A stretch of DNA of 8,056 bases from CAZOAR01 sp964577985 (lineage in GTDB: Bacteria > Gemmatimonadota > CAZMKB01 > CAZNLH01): contig CAZOAR010000073.1 in the NCBI GenBank assembly GCA_964577985.1, positions 1 to 8,056 of the forward strand, given 5' to 3'. Below the pieces are notes generated by a model that did no database searches, was not told where the DNA came from, and worked only from the letters and a program-made list of their open reading frames with translations. The translations under genes were made by a program, and so were the position numbers. Positions 1 to 5,625 of this stretch are shown in pieces (position 1 is the first letter of the stretch; every line of letters starts with the position of its first letter).

Positions 1-9
1 GTATCAGAT

Positions 10-25
10 GCCGCGCGGCCTTTTT
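10..25 (+). terminator. GC palindrome followed by T5; possible weak plus-strand terminator
   Basis: The ten bases at 10-19 (GCCGCGCGGC) are a perfect palindrome followed on the plus strand by CTTTTT. This could be the end of a plus-strand gene lying left of the window and converging on the beta-barrel gene. The realistic stem is only about three base pairs around a four-base loop, so it is weak. Read on the minus strand, downstream of the barrel stop codon, no T-run follows within the window, so it is not a convincing terminator for the operon itself. Confidence 0.22.
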
Positions 26-30
26 CCCTG

Positions 31-1353
31 TCAGAAATAGGCCTTGAATTCAACATAATAGACATCGGGAAAAGTGCCGAACTCGCTCCGGAGTTCCTGG
101 CCGGATACTGATTCAGGCGCGGGGCGATCACCGAAGTTGATCAGCGCGCCCGCGAGGAGGTCGACCTCATCCGCGGCCGAGTAGCTGAGCCCCGGCTGGA
201 CCTGGCCCGACCCGTCTGAGAAAGAGACAAGGGAACCGATCTGTCCGACAAGGACCGGGAGAATCTCATAACTCCCTGAAAGACCGGCGAGGTGAAGGCC
301 AAGATGGAAGCTTTCCCCACTGCCGAAGCGGATCAGGGAGGCTTCGAGATCATCGGGGTCCCCGGCACCGTTATATAGATATTCACCCTCGAGCGTGAAC
401 GTGTTCTGAAAGCGATGGCCAAGACCCACGACTGCCGTCAGGTGATCCTCGATGAGGTTCCCACTCAACCCCGACGGGAGTTGCCGACCCTCCCCGGCAA
501 TTGTATACGCCGCCTCCCCGCGGACCTCCACGGGGCCCGCCTCGCCGACCGTACCTCCACCGAGCTGATAGCCCCCATAGACCTTCCCCCCCTGAAACGC
601 CATGTCCCATCCACCTGTTGACGCGTATACGCGGCTAATGAGGGCGGAGCCGTACCACGATGCATCCCACCCACTGTCGTCGACGAACCCTCCGAACGCG
701 TCGATCTCCCGCCCCGGCGCGCCAACGATAGTGACTCCCGAAAAATCACCCGCCGGGATATCGATGCGAAGCGCGTCAACACCGGGTTTGTAGTCACGGT
801 CGAACTGCCTCGGGTCGAACGCGAGGAAGAGATCGAGCGGGTTCCAGAAGTATGCCTTGCCGAAGGTGATCGCCTGACGACCTATGGTCAGGTCTGCGTA
901 CCGTAGATTAAGCCGCACATTGAGGCGATCAATCCATAACGCGGCAGCCGTCCCGTGGTCTGTGGATCTCAGCCATTCCCTCACACCGCTGACCGTCCGG
1001 TAGCGGCTCGCGTGGGCGCCGAGATCAAATACAGAGGTGCCCGATTCCCCTGTACCCGCGCTTGTTAACACATCAAAGCTCTGGACGGCGTGCAGCTCGC
1101 ACGAAAGCCAGGGGAGAGGATCTCCCGTTATGGTCAGTCGGAGGATCGACTGGGAAAGACCGTCCGCATCGCTCGACCCGTAGAGAGAGCCCACGGCATA
1201 GTTGTCGATCCCGGCGGTAACGTTTCGCAGGCTTCCGCCAATCGCCAGCGCCTCACCTGCCTCTGCGCTCCGGACATGGATACACGAGAGGATGACTGTC
1301 GCGACCAGGAGAGCAGATATCCACGGAGCATTATCGATTTCCGGTGTGATCAT
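31..1353 (-). CDS. Predicted outer-membrane beta-barrel protein, last gene of a LolA/ABC cassette
   Basis: A 440-residue protein probably inserted in the outer membrane. Residues 11-24 are hydrophobic and are followed by an AEA|G signal-peptidase-I-like site at 30-33. The mature part alternates polar and hydrophobic residues with many glycines and aromatics, as in transmembrane beta-strands, and ends in YYVEFKAYF, a C-terminal aromatic signature recognised by the BAM machinery. The stretch at 157-176 (GRQ, then FG, then NPLD) recalls porin-like families of the DUF1302/alginate-export kind; this is resemblance only. The ATG directly follows the TAG of the ATPase gene, with GGAGG about 13 bases upstream, so translation is probably coupled. 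That TAG is in the same frame, so no upstream start is possible. The leader is odd: it begins with acidic residues (E5, D7) and has no lysine or arginine before the hydrophobic core. Context suggests it receives or exports the cargo of the ABC/LolA system. The exact family is not recognised. Confidence 0.82.
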   Translation of the reverse strand: MITPEIDNAPWISALLVATVILSCIHVRSAEAGEALAIGGSLRNVTAGIDNYAVGSLYGSSDADGLSQSILRLTITGDPLPWLSCELHAVQSFDVLTSAGTGESGTSVFDLGAHASRYRTVSGVREWLRSTDHGTAAALWIDRLNVRLNLRYADLTIGRQAITFGKAYFWNPLDLFLAFDPRQFDRDYKPGVDALRIDIPAGDFSGVTIVGAPGREIDAFGGFVDDSGWDASWYGSALISRVYASTGGWDMAFQGGKVYGGYQLGGGTVGEAGPVEVRGEAAYTIAGEGRQLPSGLSGNLIEDHLTAVVGLGHRFQNTFTLEGEYLYNGAGDPDDLEASLIRFGSGESFHLGLHLAGLSGSYEILPVLVGQIGSLVSFSDGSGQVQPGLSYSAADEVDLLAGALINFGDRPAPESVSGQELRSEFGTFPDVYYVEFKAYF

Positions 1354-2028
1354 CTACTCGACTATCCTCCCGTCCCGTAGCACGAGACGTTTCCTGGCGC
1401 GTTTCATTACATCCCGATCATGGGTCGAGAAGAGGAATGTCACGCCCTTCTCCAGGTTGAGTCTCTCCATCAGGTCCATGAGTGACGTAGCTGTTCTGGA
1501 ATCGACATTCGCCGTCGGCTCATCGGCCAGGACCAGGGCCGGCTCCGATACGATCGCCCGCGCAATCGTAACACGCTGCTGCTGACCTCCTGAGAGCTCA
1601 CGGGGAAAACGATCTTCCATACCCTCCAACCCGACCTCCTTCAGGATGTCGACTACCCGTTGCCTCCGTTGATCCGCCGGGACGCCCTGGAGCATGAGTA
1701 CATACTCCGCGTTTTCCAGCGCCGTGAGGACCGGGATCAGGTTGTAATTCTGGAAGATGAAACCTATCCTCTCCTTGCGCAGTCGGCTCAGTTCGGAACC
1801 GGAGAGTGTCGAAAGATCCCGTCCCTCGACCTCTACGCTCCCGGATGTGGCGCGGTCGAGGCCTCCGATGATATTGAGGAGTGTGCTCTTCCCCGATCCC
1901 GAAGGTCCCGCCATGGCCGTGAACTCCCCCGCTTCCAGGACCAGGTTCACACCGCGAAGGGCGCGCACTATCACTTTTCCATCGCCGTAGTTCTTTGTCA
2001 CCTGATCAAGCCTTGCGATCGTCGCCAT
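1354..2028 (-). CDS. ABC transporter ATP-binding protein, LolD/MacB type
   Basis: Cytoplasmic ATPase subunit (224 aa) that would power the two FtsX-type permeases encoded just upstream. All nucleotide-binding motifs are intact: Walker A GPSGSGKST at 41-49, Q-loop Q93, signature LSGGQQQR at 145-152, Walker B LVLADE at 165-170 with catalytic E170, and switch histidine H203 in STHD. The length and the segments around IGFIFQNYNLIP and DEPTANVD are typical of the LolD/MacB/FtsE class, which couples to permeases that do mechanical work on periplasmic substrates rather than forming a conventional import pore. The frame is open up to 2088, but ATG 2028 is preferred. It has AGGAG at 2034-2038 with five bases of spacing, and the family alignment begins there. 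That ribosome site overlaps the permease stop codon (2037-2039), indicating coupling. The gene ends with TAG directly against the ATG of the beta-barrel gene. I leave the symbol blank because the cargo need not be lipoprotein. Confidence 0.95.
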   Translation of the reverse strand: MATIARLDQVTKNYGDGKVIVRALRGVNLVLEAGEFTAMAGPSGSGKSTLLNIIGGLDRATSGSVEVEGRDLSTLSGSELSRLRKERIGFIFQNYNLIPVLTALENAEYVLMLQGVPADQRRQRVVDILKEVGLEGMEDRFPRELSGGQQQRVTIARAIVSEPALVLADEPTANVDSRTATSLMDLMERLNLEKGVTFLFSTHDRDVMKRARKRLVLRDGRIVE

Positions 2029-2036
2029 GGACACTC

Positions 2037-3263
2037 CTATCGAAGAACTTCCACCATTGGTATATTGACAGCCCGCCGCATCGGCCACAGGCTGAGGATA
2101 AGCGTGGAGACGAAGACGATCCCACCGGTCCAGAGAAGCGTAGCCGCTGTCACCCTGGAGTGGATATCTGTAGACATCGCGAAGCCGGAGACGGTGATCC
2201 CCTCCTCGTAGAGTGTACTGAGGTCCCAGCCCCAGACCTGGATCGCGTATGACGACAGCCCTCCGATGAGAAGGCCGAGGACGCAGCCTATCAGACCTAT
2301 GAAGGCCGACTCTATAAGGATCTGGTATTGCAGTTGAGCGGGCGGAGAGCCGAGTGCGAGGAGAACGGCAAACTCACGCTGCCTCTCAACCACAGACATC
2401 AGGATCGTGTTGAAGATGGTAAAGAGGATGATAAACATGAGCAGGACCTGAAACATGACATTCGAGCCCCTGTCGAGCCTGATATAGCCGGCCACCCCAG
2501 GCTGGATCTCCTGCCAGGGATAGACACCGGTATCCTCCCGGTTCACTATCTGTCTTATATGACTCAACTCTTCATCCTGCGTGTCCGGATCGATGAGTAC
2601 GACCCCGAGCTGAGTCGCGCTCCCGGAGGGGATGCCATACAACTGCCGCGCGAATGATAGTGGTGCCTGTATCAGGTATCCGTCTATCTCATCCGAACCC
2701 ATCTCGAAGATCCCTTTCACCCTGCACAACTCCTCCACAAGGGAACCGCCCGCATCGTTCGTGCTGATCACCAGCTTCTTCCCCTCCTGGAGATTCAACC
2801 TGCGGGCGAGCTGGCTGCCAACGATCACCATCGCTCCATCGTCGTCAGCGAGGTAGTTGCCCTCTACAATATGTCCGGCAAGTGGCGAAGTTTCCGCTTC
2901 GACCGACGGCTCAACCCCCATTACGCTCACTCCCACCGTCCCGGAACCAGAGCGTGCCACGCCCTGGCCAAGGAGAAGGAGTTTTGTCTTCTCAACACCG
3001 GCGAGGGCATCAATCTTCGGCCTGATACTCTCCAGATCGTCTACCCACAGGTCAACGGAAGGTGCATTGCGATACTCACTGTTCTCGATTGTGATGTGTC
3101 CGGCCTGCATCCGGGCCACATCATCTATTATCTTCGCGTAGATTCCATCGGCCATGGTGAGGAAGAAGAGGGCGAATGCCAGCCCAAGGCCGATGGAGAC
3201 CACCGTGATTATCGTCCGGCGACGATATCGCCAGATGCTCCTCCATGCCAGACGGACTATCAC
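2037..3263 (-). CDS. FtsX/LolC-E-like ABC permease (second of two)
   Basis: Inner-membrane permease of 408 aa with the four-helix LolC/LolE/MacB layout: TM1 at about 17-39, a large periplasmic MacB_PCD-type domain at about 41-265, then helices near 269-291, 315-342 and 376-394. The cytoplasmic segment after TM2, ERQREFAVLLALG at 293-305, is the conserved coupling-helix region of FtsX-domain proteins that contacts the ATPase. The N-terminus (LAWRSIWRYRRRT) is the usual basic amphipathic lead-in. It is expected to pair with the other permease and the adjacent ATPase as a LolCDE-like extractor of membrane-embedded cargo. The start is GTG, chosen because AGGAG lies eight bases upstream and the preceding in-frame codons soon reach a stop. 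An out-of-frame ATG lies closer to the same site. It is clearly different from permease 1 (different periplasmic domain), so a heterodimer is likely. Lipoprotein specificity is not shown by the sequence. Confidence 0.93.
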   Translation of the reverse strand: MIVRLAWRSIWRYRRRTIITVVSIGLGLAFALFFLTMADGIYAKIIDDVARMQAGHITIENSEYRNAPSVDLWVDDLESIRPKIDALAGVEKTKLLLLGQGVARSGSGTVGVSVMGVEPSVEAETSPLAGHIVEGNYLADDDGAMVIVGSQLARRLNLQEGKKLVISTNDAGGSLVEELCRVKGIFEMGSDEIDGYLIQAPLSFARQLYGIPSGSATQLGVVLIDPDTQDEELSHIRQIVNREDTGVYPWQEIQPGVAGYIRLDRGSNVMFQVLLMFIILFTIFNTILMSVVERQREFAVLLALGSPPAQLQYQILIESAFIGLIGCVLGLLIGGLSSYAIQVWGWDLSTLYEEGITVSGFAMSTDIHSRVTAATLLWTGGIVFVSTLILSLWPMRRAVNIPMVEVLR

Positions 3264-3271
3264 GTCATTGT

Positions 3272-3276
3272 CTCCT
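3272..3276 (-). promoter_or_regulatory. Ribosome binding site AGGAG deciding the GTG start of permease 2
   Basis: On the minus strand AGGAG stands eight bases before GTG 3263. An ATG at 3266-3268 is only three bases from the site and opens a two-codon frame (ATG ACG TGA) whose stop overlaps the GTG. Spacing and family homology both favour the GTG as the true start. Confidence 0.7.
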
Positions 3277-3281
3277 GATCA

Positions 3282-4499
3282 CTAAACATGGTGGATAGCC
3301 TCCACCGGATCGAGCCTCGCCGCCAGAGCCGCCGGGTAGAGCGAAGCGAGCAGGCTCGTGGCAACCATCATTATTACCGGGACGATCACGGATTTGGGGC
3401 TGATAACGGCGCGCCAGATCGGGTCGAATGCCACTCCCGCGAAACTGGTCTCCCCGGCGATGCGCGACGTGTCGAGGCCGACGACCTCAAGATAATAAGA
3501 GCCGGCCAGCCCCAGGAGCGTTCCCAGCAGTGTGGCGACGGAGACCAGTACAAGCGCTTCGATCAATATGTCTCTGACAATGCGCCACGGAGAAGCCCCG
3601 AGCGCTTTCAGTACACCGAACTCGTGAACGCGCTCATAGGCCGCCATGAGCATGGTATTCATCACACCCAGGCCCGCGGCCAGGAAGAAGATGGCTCCAA
3701 ATATCAGCATGCTCGCGTCCATCAGATTCACCATGTCTGAGAGAGGTCCCAGCAGATCTCGCCACGTCTTGACTTCATCGCCGTGTGCCGATCGATTAAC
3801 GAGTGCCGCGAGTTCCTCGAGAGGCACAGCACCGCGCGTGTTGAACGCGATCTCGTGGACCTGATCTCCCATGACGAACAGCTCCCTGAAATCCTTCTCG
3901 TGTATTATCGCGGCGTTGCGGTCTATCGATTCACCCGCGGATTTCAGGACCCCCGCGACTCGATAGAGATCGTTTCCGAGGGATCCGTCGGCTGCCTGGA
4001 CGACTACAACCAGCTCCGAACCAACCGACGCCTGCAGGGAGTGCGCGAGCCTCTTTCCCAGCACGATCTTCCGCCCGGGGGTCTCCCCCAGAAAACCTCC
4101 CTCCACAACATATCCAGCCAGGTCGAATGCCTCCCGTTCGAGCCCGGGTTCCACACCCCAGAACATCGCGCCCGCAGACTTGATACCATGAGACAACAAG
4201 CCGTAGCCGTAAACTCGCGGAGCCGCGCTGAAATCGTTATCCTCAGCGACCTGCAGGAGAAGATTCGGTTGGGAAAGAGACTTGTAGATAGAACGATCTG
4301 CCAGATAACCGGGTGGGTGCACCTGCACTTCTCCCACGACCAGGTTTGTCGCATTCCGTACGGCGTGGACCGTGAGTCCATCCATCAGGGCGTAGCTGGC
4401 AATGAGTATCGCCGTGTTGAGTGTCACCGCGGCAAGTGTTATAGATGTCCGTTTCCGGTTGCGCCACACGTTGCGCCAGGCGTATCTGAGACTTGCCAT
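3282..4499 (-). CDS. FtsX/LolC-E-like ABC permease (first of two)
   Basis: Inner-membrane permease of 405 aa, the first permease of the cassette. TM1 lies at about 19-40, followed by a periplasmic domain at about 42-258 and C-terminal helices near 259-285, 309-337 and 370-395: the FtsX/MacB/LolCE topology. YERVHEFGVLKALGASP at 288-304 is the conserved cytoplasmic loop contacting the ATPase. The C-terminus (LDPVEAIHHV) matches the usual '-P-EA-' ending of FtsX-domain proteins. The frame stays open to 4598, but the extra 33 residues are hydrophilic and overlap the preceding gene. ATG 4499 gives the canonical start (SLRYAWRNVWRNRKRT). Its ribosome site is weak (AGAAG), ten bases separate it from the upstream stop, and translation is probably coupled. 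It should act with permease 2 and the ATPase, taking energy from ATP to lift hydrophobic cargo from the inner membrane onto the LolA-like carrier encoded just upstream. The cargo is inferred, not shown. Confidence 0.92.
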   Translation of the reverse strand: MASLRYAWRNVWRNRKRTSITLAAVTLNTAILIASYALMDGLTVHAVRNATNLVVGEVQVHPPGYLADRSIYKSLSQPNLLLQVAEDNDFSAAPRVYGYGLLSHGIKSAGAMFWGVEPGLEREAFDLAGYVVEGGFLGETPGRKIVLGKRLAHSLQASVGSELVVVVQAADGSLGNDLYRVAGVLKSAGESIDRNAAIIHEKDFRELFVMGDQVHEIAFNTRGAVPLEELAALVNRSAHGDEVKTWRDLLGPLSDMVNLMDASMLIFGAIFFLAAGLGVMNTMLMAAYERVHEFGVLKALGASPWRIVRDILIEALVLVSVATLLGTLLGLAGSYYLEVVGLDTSRIAGETSFAGVAFDPIWRAVISPKSVIVPVIMMVATSLLASLYPAALAARLDPVEAIHHV

Positions 4500-4509
4500 A
4501 TCGGCACTT

Positions 4510-5268
4510 CTATCTCTGGAGTGTGCGAAGGGAAAAGAGGTCGTCGGGGAATACCTCGTCGAATACCATCTTGTCATATATGACAACCGTCGATTCATCC
4601 GGCTTGTCGGCGGGGACGATCTCCGCCCTGGCCGGCAGCATGCGCCCCCCCAGCATCCTGAAATCGGCGAACGTCATCGTGCGTGCCAGCGCCAGATCTT
4701 CATCGTAGTAGAGGATGCTCAACGGCATCAGGTCGTCATGCCGGACGGTAACCACCGCCTTCCCCCAGACGATCGCCGCATCCTCCCTGGGCGTGCAGGT
4801 GATCTCGATTATCCGTACTCCGTCCCTCTCTCCCTCGAACGTGACTTCGAAGGTGTAGTCCTCGGCCATCCGACTCTCCTTCACCAGGTCGTCGTTCGTG
4901 AAATGACTCCCCATCCAGGAGGCGGACATCATCGAGGAAGGGAGTTTGATCACGCGTCTGACCTTCGGGAGATAATTCCATATCTCGTTCCCGGAGCGGA
5001 GGGTCGCCGTCCCCTTTTCCTTCTTCGGCGACAGGATTCTGACGAGCGACTTATCCTTTCCCTTGTTCCAGAACTCCATGGAGAGTTCTCTCGACCAGTG
5101 GGCCGTGGTTATCTTCATCGTCATCTCGCCGCGGCTCGAATCACCGCGGAAGAGGTCATCGACACGATCGAGTATCTCCTCCGCCGTGGGCGTGTCCGAC
5201 TTGCCCGCAAGGGATGATGCCATGCAGGTGAGCGCAGTCACGAGGCTTACTAATCGAACAGTCTTCAC
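4510..5268 (-). CDS. LolA-like periplasmic outer-membrane lipoprotein-sorting protein
   Basis: A secreted 252-residue protein of the LolA-like 'outer membrane lipoprotein-sorting' family (PF17131/COG2834 type), which forms a half-open beta-barrel that shelters acyl chains or other lipids while crossing the periplasm. Residues 1-21 form a signal peptide (basic KTVR, hydrophobic core, cleavage probably after SLA21). The C14 context (ALTC) is a poor lipobox. Diagnostic stretches are NEIWNYLPKVRRVIKLP at 94-110 and SSMMSASWMGSHFTNDDL at 111-128, both hallmark segments of the family. The frame is open to 5595, but the added residues are arginine-rich and non-homologous. GTG 5268 is chosen because GGAGG lies seven bases upstream and the signal peptide starts there. 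It is the first gene of the cassette, about 60 bases below a candidate promoter. In known relatives this domain often sits beside RND/MMPL exporters; here it accompanies FtsX-type ABC permeases, which makes it the likely carrier between the inner-membrane complex and the outer-membrane barrel. Confidence 0.93.
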   Translation of the reverse strand: MKTVRLVSLVTALTCMASSLAGKSDTPTAEEILDRVDDLFRGDSSRGEMTMKITTAHWSRELSMEFWNKGKDKSLVRILSPKKEKGTATLRSGNEIWNYLPKVRRVIKLPSSMMSASWMGSHFTNDDLVKESRMAEDYTFEVTFEGERDGVRIIEITCTPREDAAIVWGKAVVTVRHDDLMPLSILYYDEDLALARTMTFADFRMLGGRMLPARAEIVPADKPDESTVVIYDKMVFDEVFPDDLFSLRTLQR

Positions 5269-5275
5269 GACCTTT

Positions 5276-5280
5276 CCTCC
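5276..5280 (-). promoter_or_regulatory. Ribosome binding site GGAGG for the GTG start of the LolA-like gene
   Basis: The strongest Shine-Dalgarno sequence in the operon. GGAGG, continuing as GGAGGAAAGG, lies seven bases before GTG 5268. It settles the start against the longer open frame reaching 5595 and against an upstream in-frame ATG at about 5313, which lacks such a site and would bury the signal peptide. Confidence 0.8.
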
Positions 5281-5333
5281 GCATGCCTGGATGGTTCGAC
5301 CAATGAATCGGGAAGGCATCGAGACCCTGCTCA

Positions 5334-5361
5334 AAGATATTATCACCGCCCGCAAGGTCAA
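5334..5361 (-). promoter_or_regulatory. Candidate sigma-70-type promoter of the LolA/ABC/barrel operon
   Basis: On the minus strand TTGACC (5356-5361) is followed after 16 bases by TATCTT (5334-5339). This matches five of six -35 and four of six -10 consensus positions. A start near 5327 would give a leader of about 60 bases before GTG 5268. It is the best-looking promoter upstream of the operon but rests on motif matching only. Confidence 0.45.
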
Positions 5362-5510
5362 GCAATTTCTCTTCCGGCCGGGACGCGGATCAACTCTCTG
5401 AGACCGCCGGTTGGGTTTTGCGCAGCGGGTGAAACCGGGAGACCTGGAAAGGGTCAAAAAGAAGTCCCTGGAGCGAGAGCGACACACCAGGCCCCTCTGC
5501 AGGAGAAAGA

Positions 5511-5526
5511 CCGGGAAAACTCCCGG
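5511..5526. repeat. Perfect inverted repeat CCGGGA-AAAC-TCCCGG
   Basis: Two 6-base arms surround a four-base centre. The element ends 11 bases before the -35 box of the protease promoter, where an activator or repressor could bind. It is not followed by a T-run, so it is not a terminator. It may be coincidental, since short GC-rich palindromes are common at this base composition. Confidence 0.4.
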
Positions 5527-5537
5527 CCAGATCTTCC

Positions 5538-5565
5538 TTGACATCACCCGATTCTCACTGATAGT
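5538..5565 (+). promoter_or_regulatory. Candidate sigma-70-type promoter of the M48 protease gene
   Basis: A perfect -35 hexamer TTGACA (5538-5543) is followed after 16 bases by GATAGT (5560-5565), matching four of six -10 positions including the key second A and last T. A transcription start near 5572 would leave about 54 bases before ATG 5626. It also argues against the earlier TTG codon at 5566, which would lie at or upstream of the transcript start. Confidence 0.55.
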
Positions 5566-5625
5566 TTGCATGAGAAGACGTCGCCCGCTTCGCACTCCTC
5601 ACTGTCGTCAAAAAGGAGACAAGGC

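Larger units (their letters stand above)
5269..5625. other. Divergent intergenic region between the ABC/LolA operon and the M48 protease
   Basis: This 357-base stretch has no convincing gene. It holds a candidate promoter for each direction (minus 5334-5361, plus 5538-5565) with about 175 bases between them. In that gap are an inverted repeat with 6-base arms at 5407-5412/5433-5438 and a tight one at 5511-5526. Three copies of GAGACC occur at 5321, 5400 and 5439. A 36-codon frame at 5291-5401 (plus) lacks a clear ribosome site and is not called. Confidence 0.6.

Noticed and set aside
3783..4583. Long plus-strand open frame of 266 codons opposite permease 1
   Set aside because: It lies antisense to a well-supported permease gene, has a low-complexity charged composition without motifs, and lacks a ribosome site. 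It is a shadow of GC-rich codon usage.
4500..4598. 33-residue extension of permease 1
   Set aside because: It overlaps the preceding LolA-like gene and is hydrophilic; the canonical permease N-terminus begins at ATG 4499.
4402..5217. Plus-strand open frame of 271 codons opposite the LolA-like gene
   Set aside because: It is antisense to a clear family member, arginine-rich and without domain features.
5202..5268. Lipoprotein signal for the LolA-like protein at C14
   Set aside because: The residues before the cysteine (A-L-T) do not fit a lipobox, since threonine is at -1; cleavage after SLA by signal peptidase I fits better.
5321..5444. Three copies of GAGACC at 5321, 5400 and 5439 as a direct-repeat array
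   Set aside because: Six-base matches with irregular spacing (79 and 39 bases) are easily reached by chance; no longer shared sequence surrounds them.
5269..5595. N-terminal extension of the LolA-like frame up to 5595
   Set aside because: The extra residues are arginine-rich and lack family similarity, they would bury a clear signal peptide, and GGAGG points to GTG 5268.
5566..5625. Earlier TTG start for the M48 protease
   Set aside because: It falls at or before the predicted transcription start, has no ribosome site, and adds a polar tail before the first membrane helix; AAGGAG favours ATG 5626.
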